Both the position numbers and the translations under genes were made by a program. Shown piece after piece: positions 35,290 to 42,663 of a DNA stretch of 64,000 bases (within the stretch, counting starts at the first letter, position 1; every line of letters begins with the position of its first letter). Source of the stretch: Burkholderiales bacterium (GTDB lineage: Bacteria; Pseudomonadota; Gammaproteobacteria; Burkholderiales; Burkholderiaceae_C); the NCBI GenBank assembly GCA_016223165.1, contig JACRPO010000012.1:186001-250000 (forward strand). The letters run 5' to 3'. The notes beneath the pieces were generated by a model. It saw only the letters and a list, made by a program, of their open reading frames with translations, was not told the DNA's origin and ran no database searches.

Positions 35290-36968
35290 ACAAGCCCCTT
35301 CCCCACCTGGCCGACGCCGACCTGGCCAGCGCACGCCAGCGCTGGGAGCGCGAGTTCGCGGCCGGCGCGCCCGGCGCCACGACGCCGCGCAACCGCTCGG
35401 GCATCGGCGTGAAGCCGCTGTACACGCCGCACGACTGGTCGGGCGCGGCCTACAGCGCGGACCTCGGTTTCCCGGGCGAGTACCCGTACACGCGCGGCAT
35501 CTACCCCACGATGTACCGCGGGCGCAGCTGGTCGCAGCGCCAGCTCATCGGCCTGGGCGTGCCCGAGGACTACAACGCGCGCGTCAAGGAGTTGCTCGCC
35601 CTCGGCACCTCGGCGCTGTCGCTGATCCCGTGCAACTCGGTGTTCCGCGGCTACGACGCCGACGAGGTTCCGGTCGAGCTGCTCGGCACCTGCGGCACCG
35701 TCATCAACCACGTCGGCGACATGGAGCGCGCGCTCGACGGCGTGCCCATCGGCGAGCTGTCGACGGCCATGAACGACCCCTCGCCGTTCACGCTGCTGGC
35801 CTTCGAGCTGGCGGTGGCGCGGCGGCGCGGCGTGCCGTGGACCAAGATCACCGGCACCTCGAACCAGAGCGACTGCATCTCGCACTTCGTCGCCAACCAC
35901 ATGTTCTTCCGCATCGCGCTGCAGGGTGCGCGGCGCATCGCGGTGGACCACATCGCGTTCTGCAACGAGCAGGTGCCGGGCTGGAACCCGCTGTCCATCG
36001 TCGGCCAGCACATGCAGCAGGCCGGCGCCACGCCGGCCGAGGCGATGGCCTTCACGCTGGCCTCGGCGGTGCAGTATGCCGAGGACTGCATCGCCCGCGG
36101 CATGGACCCCGACCGCTTCCTGCCGCGCTTCACCTTCTTCTTCGACATCTCGGTCAGCTTCTTCGAGGAGGTGGCCAAGTTCCGCGCCGGGCGGCGCATT
36201 TGGGCCAAGCTCTGCCGCGAACGCCTGGGCGCGCGCGACCCGCGCTCCTGGCGCTTCAAGTTCCACGGCCAGACCTCGGGCGTGGACCTGACGCGCCAGC
36301 AGCCGCTGAACAACATCGCGCGCGTCACAACGCAGGCGATGGCCGGCATCTTCGGCGGCCTGCAGTCGCTGCACACCGACTCGTACGACGAGGTGTTCTC
36401 CACGCCCACCGCCGAGGCCGCCCGCATCGCCGTGGCGACGCAGAACATCCTGCGTGATGAAGCGCATCTCACCGACGTGATCGACCCGCTCGGCGGCTCG
36501 TACTACATCGAGTCGCTCACCGACGCGATGGAGCAGAAGATCGAGGCCATCATCGCCCTTGTCGACCAGGCCGGCGGCATGTACAAGGCGGTCGAGCAGG
36601 GCCTGGTGCAGAAGATGATCGGCGAGTCGGCCCTCGCGTTCCAGAAGCGCGTGGATGCCGGCGAAGAGGTCGTCGTCGGCGTCAACAAGTACGCGATCGA
36701 GGAAGACCCGTCCACCTACCCGGCGCTCGACTACCCGGACCGTGCACGCATCGAGGCGCAGGTGCAGAGCCTGCGCGCTTTCAAGGCGCAGCGCTCGGCG
36801 TCCAAGGTCGACAAGGCGCTCGCCGCGCTCGCCGGCACGGCCCAGTCGAAGGACGGCAACGTGTTCGCGCAGGTGGTCGCCTCGGCCGAGGCCGGCGCCA
36901 CGCACGGCGAGATCTGCGGTACGTTGCGGCGCGAGCTCGGCTTCGGCCACGTGCTCGCGATGGTCTGA
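35286..36968 (+). CDS. Adenosylcobalamin-dependent acyl-CoA mutase, large subunit, atypical substrate site
   Basis: A 560-residue TIM-barrel subunit of the methylmalonyl-CoA mutase family, catalysing a carbon-skeleton rearrangement by a radical mechanism. The CoA-binding strand GIYPTMYRGRSWSQRQL keeps Tyr73, Met76, Arg80 and Arg85, and His242 in GQHMQQAGA is conserved. The residue matching Tyr89 of P. shermanii methylmalonyl-CoA mutase is Leu87, and that matching Arg207 is Ala203 (FVANHMFF). Tyr/Arg bind the substrate carboxylate in methylmalonyl-CoA mutase; isobutyryl-CoA mutase has Phe/Gln and 2-hydroxyisobutyryl-CoA mutase Ile/Gln. Leu/Ala fits none of these. A bulky apolar or cyclic acyl-CoA is likely. 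Confidence 0.88.
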   Translation: MNKPLPHLADADLASARQRWEREFAAGAPGATTPRNRSGIGVKPLYTPHDWSGAAYSADLGFPGEYPYTRGIYPTMYRGRSWSQRQLIGLGVPEDYNARVKELLALGTSALSLIPCNSVFRGYDADEVPVELLGTCGTVINHVGDMERALDGVPIGELSTAMNDPSPFTLLAFELAVARRRGVPWTKITGTSNQSDCISHFVANHMFFRIALQGARRIAVDHIAFCNEQVPGWNPLSIVGQHMQQAGATPAEAMAFTLASAVQYAEDCIARGMDPDRFLPRFTFFFDISVSFFEEVAKFRAGRRIWAKLCRERLGARDPRSWRFKFHGQTSGVDLTRQQPLNNIARVTTQAMAGIFGGLQSLHTDSYDEVFSTPTAEAARIAVATQNILRDEAHLTDVIDPLGGSYYIESLTDAMEQKIEAIIALVDQAGGMYKAVEQGLVQKMIGESALAFQKRVDAGEEVVVGVNKYAIEEDPSTYPALDYPDRARIEAQVQSLRAFKAQRSASKVDKALAALAGTAQSKDGNVFAQVVASAEAGATHGEICGTLRRELGFGHVLAMV

Positions 36969-38206
36969 TGAACGCGCCGCCGGGTTTGGTCGAGTCGTTG
37001 TTGGCCGGCGACCGCCGCAGCCTGGCGCGCGCGATCACCGCGCTCGAGAACGACAGCGACAACGCGGCCGCCGTGCGCGCCTTGCTGGCGGGCCATGTGG
37101 GCCAGGCCCATGTCATCGGCGTCACCGGGCCGCCGGGCGGCGGCAAGTCGACACTGGTGTCTGCCCTGATCGGCCAGCTGCGCGCGCGCGGCCGTACGGT
37201 GGCGGTGGTGGCGGTTGACCCGTCGAGTCCGATCACCGGCGGCGCGGTGCTCGGCGACCGCATCCGCATGGCGGCGCACCAGGCCGACGCAGGCGTCTTC
37301 ATCCGCTCGCTGGCGTCGCGCGGCCATCTCGGCGGGCTGGCCCGCTCGGCGGCGGACGTGGTCGATGCGCTCGACGCCGCGAACTTCCACACCATCGTCG
37401 TCGAGACCGTCGGTGCCGGGCAGTCGGAAGTCGAGATCACTCGCATCGCCGACACGCGGCTGGTGGTCTGCCCGCCGGGCCTCGGCGACGACGTGCAGGC
37501 GATCAAGGCCGGCGTGCTGGAGATCGCCGACGCCTTCGTCGTGAGCAAGGCCGACCTGCCCGATGCGCAGCGCACCGAGCGAGAGCTGCTGGCGATGCTG
37601 GCGCTGCGCCGCACGGCCGGTGCGCGGCCGCCCGTGCTGCGCACCGTGGCCACCTCCGGCGAAGGCCTGGCCGAGCTGTGCGACTGGATCGAGCGGCGCG
37701 AGGTGCGCGGCACCCGCTGCGCCGCGTCGGCTGCCGACCGGGCCGCCCGCCAACTGATCCGCCGTGCGATCGCGGCCGACGGCTACGGCCGCCACATGGG
37801 GCTGGAGGTGGTGGCCGGGGGTGCCGGCTCGGCCACCGTGCGCATGCGCATCGGGCCGCAGCACCTGAACTTCAACGGCCGCTGCCATGGCGGGGCGATC
37901 TTCTCGCTGGCCGACATGGCGCTCGGCCTGGCCTGCAACTCGCACGGGACTATCGCCGCGCTCGTCGACGGCAACATCAGCATCTCCGCCGGCGCGAGCG
38001 AAGGCGAGTGGCTCGTCGCACAGGCTAGCGAAGTCTCGCGCTCGCGCAAGCTGGCCGTCTACCGCGTCGACGTGCGGCGCGCCGCCGACGGTGAGCACGT
38101 GGCCTGCCTGTCGGGAACGGTCTACCTGACCGGGCGGCCGGTGCTCGGCGAGCCGGCTGCCGGCGCGGGCTCCTCCGCAGCGCCCCACACACCGGCGGCC
38201 CGCTGA
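36968..38206 (+). CDS. MeaB-type G-protein chaperone fused to a PaaI-like hotdog thioesterase
   Basis: A 412-residue two-domain protein. Residues 1-265 are a MeaB/ArgK GTPase that loads and protects B12 mutases: P-loop GPPGGGKS (54-61), DPSSPITGGAVLGDRIRM (84-101), ETVGAGQSE (146-154) and SKAD (193-196) in place of NKxD. Residues 270-395 are a hotdog-fold thioesterase of the PaaI type, with HGGAIFSLADMALG (307-320) and the expected catalytic Asp316. One uninterrupted frame covers both. The gene shares one base with the mutase stop. The fused thioesterase might remove dead-end acyl-CoA from the mutase, an inference. Confidence 0.88.
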   Translation: MNAPPGLVESLLAGDRRSLARAITALENDSDNAAAVRALLAGHVGQAHVIGVTGPPGGGKSTLVSALIGQLRARGRTVAVVAVDPSSPITGGAVLGDRIRMAAHQADAGVFIRSLASRGHLGGLARSAADVVDALDAANFHTIVVETVGAGQSEVEITRIADTRLVVCPPGLGDDVQAIKAGVLEIADAFVVSKADLPDAQRTERELLAMLALRRTAGARPPVLRTVATSGEGLAELCDWIERREVRGTRCAASAADRAARQLIRRAIAADGYGRHMGLEVVAGGAGSATVRMRIGPQHLNFNGRCHGGAIFSLADMALGLACNSHGTIAALVDGNISISAGASEGEWLVAQASEVSRSRKLAVYRVDVRRAADGEHVACLSGTVYLTGRPVLGEPAAGAGSSAAPHTPAAR

Positions 38207-38208
38207 CC

Positions 38209-38499
38209 GTGGCGCGACCGGACACGCGCGCCTGGAAGCGGGCGGTGGCCGCCGCCGAGCGCGGGCACGCCGACGGCAACATGCTGGAGGCCGCACGCGC
38301 CTCGGCACTGCTGCTACTCGCCCGCAGCGTGGCGATGGGCCACTCCCGGCTTGCCGTGCTGCGGCTGCTTGTGGCCGCGAGGGTCGAGGCCGACATCCCG
38401 ACCGGGCATTGGTCGTATTGCCTGGATCACGCGAACAGCAGCCCCGATCCGCAGCTTCGCGCCGCCTACCTCGAGGCGGAACGGCTGCGCAGAGCATAG
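38209..38499 (+). CDS. Small protein of unknown function after the mutase chaperone
   Basis: A 96-residue frame starting at GTG two bases after the chaperone stop. Codon use matches its neighbours. The product is basic at the N-terminus and probably helical (ERGHADGNMLEAARASALLLLARSVAMG, given in two parts here: ERGHADGNMLEAAR and ASALLLLARSVAMG), with a YCLDHA segment later. I recognise no family. Position suggests a role with the mutase complex, without direct support. Confidence 0.55.
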   Translation: MARPDTRAWKRAVAAAERGHADGNMLEAARASALLLLARSVAMGHSRLAVLRLLVAARVEADIPTGHWSYCLDHANSSPDPQLRAAYLEAERLRRA

Positions 38500-38558
38500 G
38501 ACGCGGGGCGCCGCGCTGGTTCGCCGTGTCGGCGCCGGAAGCACGACCGGCCGAACGA

Positions 38559-38574
38559 CCGAACGACCGTTAGG
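38559..38574. promoter_or_regulatory. Operator-like palindrome, site 5 of 9
   Basis: CCGAACGACCGTTAGG fits CC-N-AAC-N4-GTT-N-GG exactly. Its left half CCGAACGA is directly repeated just upstream (38551-38558). It lies about 97 bases before the ATG of the frameshifted Bug receptor gene in the 171-base gap after the mutase operon. Confidence 0.7.
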
Positions 38575-38670
38575 TGCTTTCCATCATGGCCGGCCGCCGG
38601 TCGGGCGCCTAGAGTGCCGGGCGTGGCGTTGTCTCCGGTCGGGGACCGCTGCGCTCGAGAGGAGATCGCC

Positions 38671-39638
38671 ATGCGCAGGTTCCTGATCGGCCTGTTCGCC
38701 GGCTTCGCGCTGGCCGCAGCCGCCCACGCCCAGACCGCCGCGAGCTACCCCAGCAAGCCGGTCCGCTTCATCGTGCCGTATGCCCCGGGCGGCAGCACCA
38801 GCCAGGTCGCGCGGCTGGTGGCCGCGAAGATGACTGAGCAATGGGCCAGCAGGTGCTGGTCGACAACCGTGGCGGCGCGAATACCGTGATCGGCACCGAC
38901 GCGGTCGCCAAGGCTGCTCCCGACGGCTACACCATCGGCCTGACGACCTCGACGCTGGCCACGGTGCCTCACCTGCTGGCCACACTGCCGTTCGACCCGC
39001 GGAAGGACCTGGTAATGGTCTCGACCATGGTCACGACACAGCTCGTGCTGGTGGTGCATCCGTCAGTGCCTGCGAACAGCGTCAAGGAGTTCATCGCGCT
39101 GGCCAGGTCCAAGCCCAACGAGATCACCTTTGCCGCAGTCGGCACGGGCAGCTCGACCCATCTGGCCGGCGAGATCTTCAAGAGCGTGGCGCAGGTCAAG
39201 ATGCTCCACGTCCCTTACAAAGGCACCGCGCCGGCGCTGACCGACCTGATCGGCGGCCAGGTGCACAGCAACTTTGACACGCCGATCACTTCGCTGCCGC
39301 ACGTCCGCGCCGGCAAGCTGAAGGCGCTGGCCGTCACCGGCAGCCAGCGCCTGCCGAGCATGCCGGAGGTGCCGACCTTTGCCGAAGCCGGACTGCCCGA
39401 GTACGACATGCAGCTGTGGTTCGGCATCATTGCGCCTGCCGGTACGCCGAAGGACATTGTCGACAAGATCGCGGCCGAGACGGCGCGAGTCATCGCCCTG
39501 CCCGAGGTCAAGGAGCAGTTCCTGGCGCAGGGCCTGGACGGCTTCGCAATCGGCCCAGCGAAGATGCGGGCCCTGTTGGAGTCGGACCTCGAGCGCTTCG
39601 GCAAGGTGATCAAGGCGGCCGGCATCAAGATCGAGTAG
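38671..39638 (+). pseudogene. Bug/TTT-family solute receptor gene with a frameshift
   Basis: A Bug gene with an excellent ribosome site (GAGAGGAGA) and a signal peptide MRRFLIGLFAGFALAAAAHAQ, then YPSKPVRFIVPYAPGGSTSQV. After AAKMTEQW the frame is lost in the run GGG at 38843-38845; one extra G would restore GQQVLVDNRGG and the rest of the family sequence to 39638. The remainder is intact, so this is either a very recent mutation or a sequencing error in a G run. If real, the receptor is lost. Confidence 0.8.
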
Positions 39639-39668
39639 GGACTTTCGCCCGGCCGACCGTCCGCGACA

Positions 39669-39694
39669 CCTAACAAGTGTTTGGCCGATATACT
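39669..39694 (+). promoter_or_regulatory. Operator-like palindrome, site 6 of 9, with -10 box
   Basis: CCTAACAAGTGTTTGG (39669-39684) fits CC-N-AAC-N4-GTT-N-GG. TATACT (39689-39694) follows after four bases, and GGCCGATATACT is identical to the stretch at site 3. This is a near copy of the MmgE/PrpD promoter, placed in front of the BadH/BadI-like pair. Confidence 0.72.
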
Positions 39695-39759
39695 TCGTCT
39701 GCTCGTCTCCTTGCCTCCGGCGCGCAGCCGCCGCAACCATCCGCGAAAAGGGTGACCCC

Positions 39760-40554
39760 ATGGATCTGGAACTGAAGAACAAGTCGGTGATCGTCACCGG
39801 CGGCGGCTCGAACATCGGCCGCGCAATCGTGCTGGCCTTCGCCGGCGAAGGCGCCCACATCACCGTGGGCGACATCGACACCAAGCAGGCCGAGAAAACG
39901 GCCGAGTTCGCCACCAAGCTCGGCGCGGCCTCGGTGCAGGTCGTGAAGACGGACGTCACCCACCTCGAGCAGGTGCAGGCGATGTTCAAGGCGGCTAGCG
40001 ACAAGCACGGTCGCGTCGATGTGCTGGTGAACAACGTCGGCTGGGACAACCTGATGTTCTTCACTCAGACGACACCGGACTTCTGGCGCAAGGTGATCGA
40101 CATCAACTACGTCGGCGTGCTGAACTGCACCAAGACCGCGCTGGACCTGATGGTCAAGCAGAACGGCGGCGCCATCGTCTCGATCAGCTCCGACGCCAGC
40201 CGCCAGGGCGAGCCGCGCGAAGCCGTGTACGGTGGCGTGAAGGCCGCCGTCAACAGCTTCATGAAGACGATCGCCAAGGAAAACGGCCGCTACGGCATCC
40301 GCTGCAACGTCGTCTGCCCCGGCGTCACCATTCCCGCCACCTCCGATGAAGTCGGCGGCAACAGCATGTGGACCAACGCCGAAAGCATGTTCACGCCCGA
40401 GCAACTCGAAAAGGTGGCCAAGGCGCTGCCGCTGCGCAAGGTCGGCCGCCCGCAGGACATCGCCAACGCGGTGGTGTTCCTCGCCTCCGGCAAGGCCGGG
40501 CACGTCACCGGCCAGGTGCTGTCGGTGTCCGGCGGCTACAGCATGATCGGCTGA
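39760..40554 (+). CDS. badH: 2-hydroxycyclohexanecarboxyl-CoA dehydrogenase-like SDR (BadH-like)
   Basis: A 264-residue SDR with TGGGSNIG (13-20), Ser143/144 and the catalytic Tyr157-x3-Lys161 (EAVYGGVKAAV). The stretches NNVGWDNLMFFTQT, SISSDASRQGEPREAVY and NVVCPG, and the end GQVLSVSGGYSMIG, closely resemble BadH of Rhodopseudomonas palustris as I recall it. BadH oxidises 2-hydroxycyclohexanecarboxyl-CoA to the 2-keto form. The next gene is a clear BadI homologue, which supports this role. It is controlled from the operator-promoter at 39669-39694. Confidence 0.8.
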   Translation: MDLELKNKSVIVTGGGSNIGRAIVLAFAGEGAHITVGDIDTKQAEKTAEFATKLGAASVQVVKTDVTHLEQVQAMFKAASDKHGRVDVLVNNVGWDNLMFFTQTTPDFWRKVIDINYVGVLNCTKTALDLMVKQNGGAIVSISSDASRQGEPREAVYGGVKAAVNSFMKTIAKENGRYGIRCNVVCPGVTIPATSDEVGGNSMWTNAESMFTPEQLEKVAKALPLRKVGRPQDIANAVVFLASGKAGHVTGQVLSVSGGYSMIG

Positions 40555-40564
40555 GGACCGGCAC

Positions 40565-41350
40565 ATGAGCTACACCGACATCGTCTACGAGGAGCGCGAC
40601 CAGATCGCGACCATCGCGATCAATCGTCCGACGGTGATGAACGCGTTCCGCGGCCAGACGGTCGAGGAGATGCTGCAGGCGATGCTGAAGGCCGGCTGGG
40701 ACAAGAACATCGCCGCCATCGTGCTCACCGGGACCGGCGACAAGGCGTTCTGCACCGGCGGCGACCAGTCGGCGCACTCGGGGCAGTACGACGGCCGCGG
40801 CACGGCCGGCTTGCCGATCGAGGAACTGCACAGCGTGATCCGGGACGTGCCCAAGCCGGTGATCGCGCGCGTGCAGGGCTACGCCATCGGCGGCGGCAAC
40901 GTGCTGGCGACGCTGTGCGACATGACCATCGCTTCCGACAAGGCGGTGTTCGGCCAGGTCGGCCCGAAGGTCGGCTCGGTCGATCCCGGCTGGGGCACGG
41001 CCTACCTCGCGGCCGTGGTGGGCGAGAAGAAGGCGCGCGAGATCTGGTACATGTGCCGCCGCTACACCGCTCAGGAAGCGCTGGCGATGGGTCTGTGCAA
41101 CGTCGTCGTGCCGCACGACCAGCTCGACGCCGAGGTCGCCAAGTGGGGCCGCGAGCTGGTCGAGAAGAGCCCGACCGCTATCGCGATCGCCAAGCGGTCG
41201 TTCAACGCATCCACCGAGCACATCCGCGGCATCGGCAGCCTCGGCATGCAGGCGCTCAGCCTGTACTACGAGACCGACGAGTCGAAGGAAGGCGTGCGCG
41301 CCTTCCTCGAGAAGCGCAAGCCCGACTTCCGCAGCCGCTTCAAGGCGTAG
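40565..41350 (+). CDS. badI: 2-ketocyclohexanecarboxyl-CoA hydrolase-like crotonase (BadI-like)
   Basis: A 261-residue crotonase of the MenB/BadI branch. NAFRGQTVEEML, AFCTGGDQSAHSGQYDGRG, RVQGYAIGGGNVLAT, GQVGPKVGSVDPGWGTAYLA and KKAREIWYMC match the BadI signature very closely. BadI adds water across a C-C bond of 2-ketocyclohexanecarboxyl-CoA, opening the ring to pimelyl-CoA. The gene lies 10 bases after badH. In R. palustris these two genes serve cyclohexanecarboxylate and benzoate breakdown; here no benzoyl-CoA reductase is nearby, so an alicyclic substrate is more likely. Confidence 0.85.
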   Translation: MSYTDIVYEERDQIATIAINRPTVMNAFRGQTVEEMLQAMLKAGWDKNIAAIVLTGTGDKAFCTGGDQSAHSGQYDGRGTAGLPIEELHSVIRDVPKPVIARVQGYAIGGGNVLATLCDMTIASDKAVFGQVGPKVGSVDPGWGTAYLAAVVGEKKAREIWYMCRRYTAQEALAMGLCNVVVPHDQLDAEVAKWGRELVEKSPTAIAIAKRSFNASTEHIRGIGSLGMQALSLYYETDESKEGVRAFLEKRKPDFRSRFKA

Positions 41351-41483
41351 CGCCGGGCACGCGGTCGCCGGCAGGCCCGCGACCCAGCGGAACGCCTGCA
41401 GGGCAGACGCGAGCGCGGCGCGCAGGCAACGCCGGCCCCGGCTTCTGCACCTCGGCAAGCGCGCGCGTCGTGTCCGTGTCGCC

Positions 41484-42425
41484 TCACGCCTCCTTCTCGG
41501 GCTGCGGCGGCGCGATGTTCGGGATGCCGGACATCAGCGTCGTCGGGACCGACTGGATGAGTTCGTCGACCGAGAACATGCCGGCGGCCTCGAACTTGCA
41601 CAGTGCGCGCGCCTCGACGGGCTCGGCATACGTGTGGATCTTGCCCTTCTCGACGTGGAAGACCTGGCCGTTCACGTCGGCGGCCGCGTCGGTCGCCAGG
41701 TAGGCGACCATCGGCGCGATGAACTCGGGCCCGGGCATGGCCATGATGCTGTCGTACATCGCCTGGCTGACGAGGCCCATCTCCAGGCGCTTCTTCATGC
41801 CTTCGATGACCTTGTCGTTCATCGTCATGCGCGTCGCCGCCAGCGGACAGATGGCATTCGCGGTGACGCCGAAGCGCCCGAGCTCGCGCGCCAAGGAGCG
41901 CGTCAGGCTGATGATCCCGCCCTTGGCCGCCGAGTAGTTGCACTGCCCGACCGAGCCCTTGAACGCGTCCGACGAGAAGTTGACGATGCGTCCCGAGCGC
42001 TGGCCGCGCATGACGCGCGACGCGTGGTGGCAGATGTTCCAGTGCCCCTTGAGGTGGACCGTGATGACCGCGTCCCAGTCGTCCTCGCCCATGTTCCAGA
42101 CCATTCGTTCGCGCAGGAAGCCGCCGACGTTGACGACGCAGTCGAGCTTGCCGTGGCGATCGACGCACTGCTTGACGATCTCGGCGGCCTGGTTGTAGTC
42201 CGTCACCGAGTTGTAGTTCGCGCTGGCGCGTCCGCCCGCGGCGGTGATCTCGGCGACGACGCCGTCGGCGACGGCGCGGTCCGAGCCCGCGCCGCTGCGG
42301 TCGCCGCCGGGGTCGTTGACCACGACGCTCGCGCCTTCTTTGGCCATCAGCAGCGCCACCGCGCGCCCGATGCCGCGTCCCGACCCTGTCACCACCACCG
42401 CCTTGCCTTGCAGATTGCCGCCCAT
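41484..42425 (-). CDS. SDR-family hydroxyacyl-CoA dehydrogenase-like, with C-terminal extension
   Basis: A 313-residue SDR with TGSGRGIG near residue 14 and catalytic YSAAK (NYSAAKGGIISLTR); NNAG is changed to NVGG. About 60 residues follow the standard fold, ending in PNIAPPQPEKEA. It resembles the 10097-11017 protein along its length. GAGGAG before ATG 42425 supports this start over a longer frame that would run through the operator. It is divergent from liv system 2. Confidence 0.87.
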   Translation of the reverse strand: MGGNLQGKAVVVTGSGRGIGRAVALLMAKEGASVVVNDPGGDRSGAGSDRAVADGVVAEITAAGGRASANYNSVTDYNQAAEIVKQCVDRHGKLDCVVNVGGFLRERMVWNMGEDDWDAVITVHLKGHWNICHHASRVMRGQRSGRIVNFSSDAFKGSVGQCNYSAAKGGIISLTRSLARELGRFGVTANAICPLAATRMTMNDKVIEGMKKRLEMGLVSQAMYDSIMAMPGPEFIAPMVAYLATDAAADVNGQVFHVEKGKIHTYAEPVEARALCKFEAAGMFSVDELIQSVPTTLMSGIPNIAPPQPEKEA

Positions 42426-42576
42426 GGACTGTCTCCTCAGGAGTTTCCGTATCGACCGAACCGACCGCCGGCTGCATGCCGGCGGCACGAGCGCTTTGAC
42501 GCGCGGCGGACCGAGCCTGCCGGCCACGATCCGCACTGCAGGCGCGCCGTCCATCAGGGCAATCCTTAGGCCCCGC

Positions 42577-42595
42577 GCTAACAAGCGTCAGTTAG
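42577..42595. promoter_or_regulatory. Operator-like palindrome, site 7 of 9
   Basis: GCTAACAAGCGTCAGT (42577-42592) has the AAC-N4-GT core with the last core T changed to C. It also fits the wider form CTAAC-N8-GTTAG through 42595, nearly identical to site 8. It lies in the 238-base gap between the leftward SDR gene and the rightward liv system 2; the rest of that gap shows only ribosome sites. Confidence 0.6.
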
Positions 42596-42663
42596 TCTAG
42601 GCGACCTGCCATGCGCGCCGGGCCCGAAGGCGCGAGCCTCGACGGAACCGCCAGGAGACTTCC

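Noticed and set aside
35286..36968. Naming the mutase large subunit methylmalonyl-CoA mutase
   Set aside because: The carboxylate-binding Tyr and Arg are replaced by Leu and Ala, and the subunit layout differs.
42426..42584. N-terminal extension of the SDR at 41484-42425
   Set aside because: The standard SDR N-terminus starts at 42425 with a strong GAGGAG ribosome site; the extension would read through the operator region.
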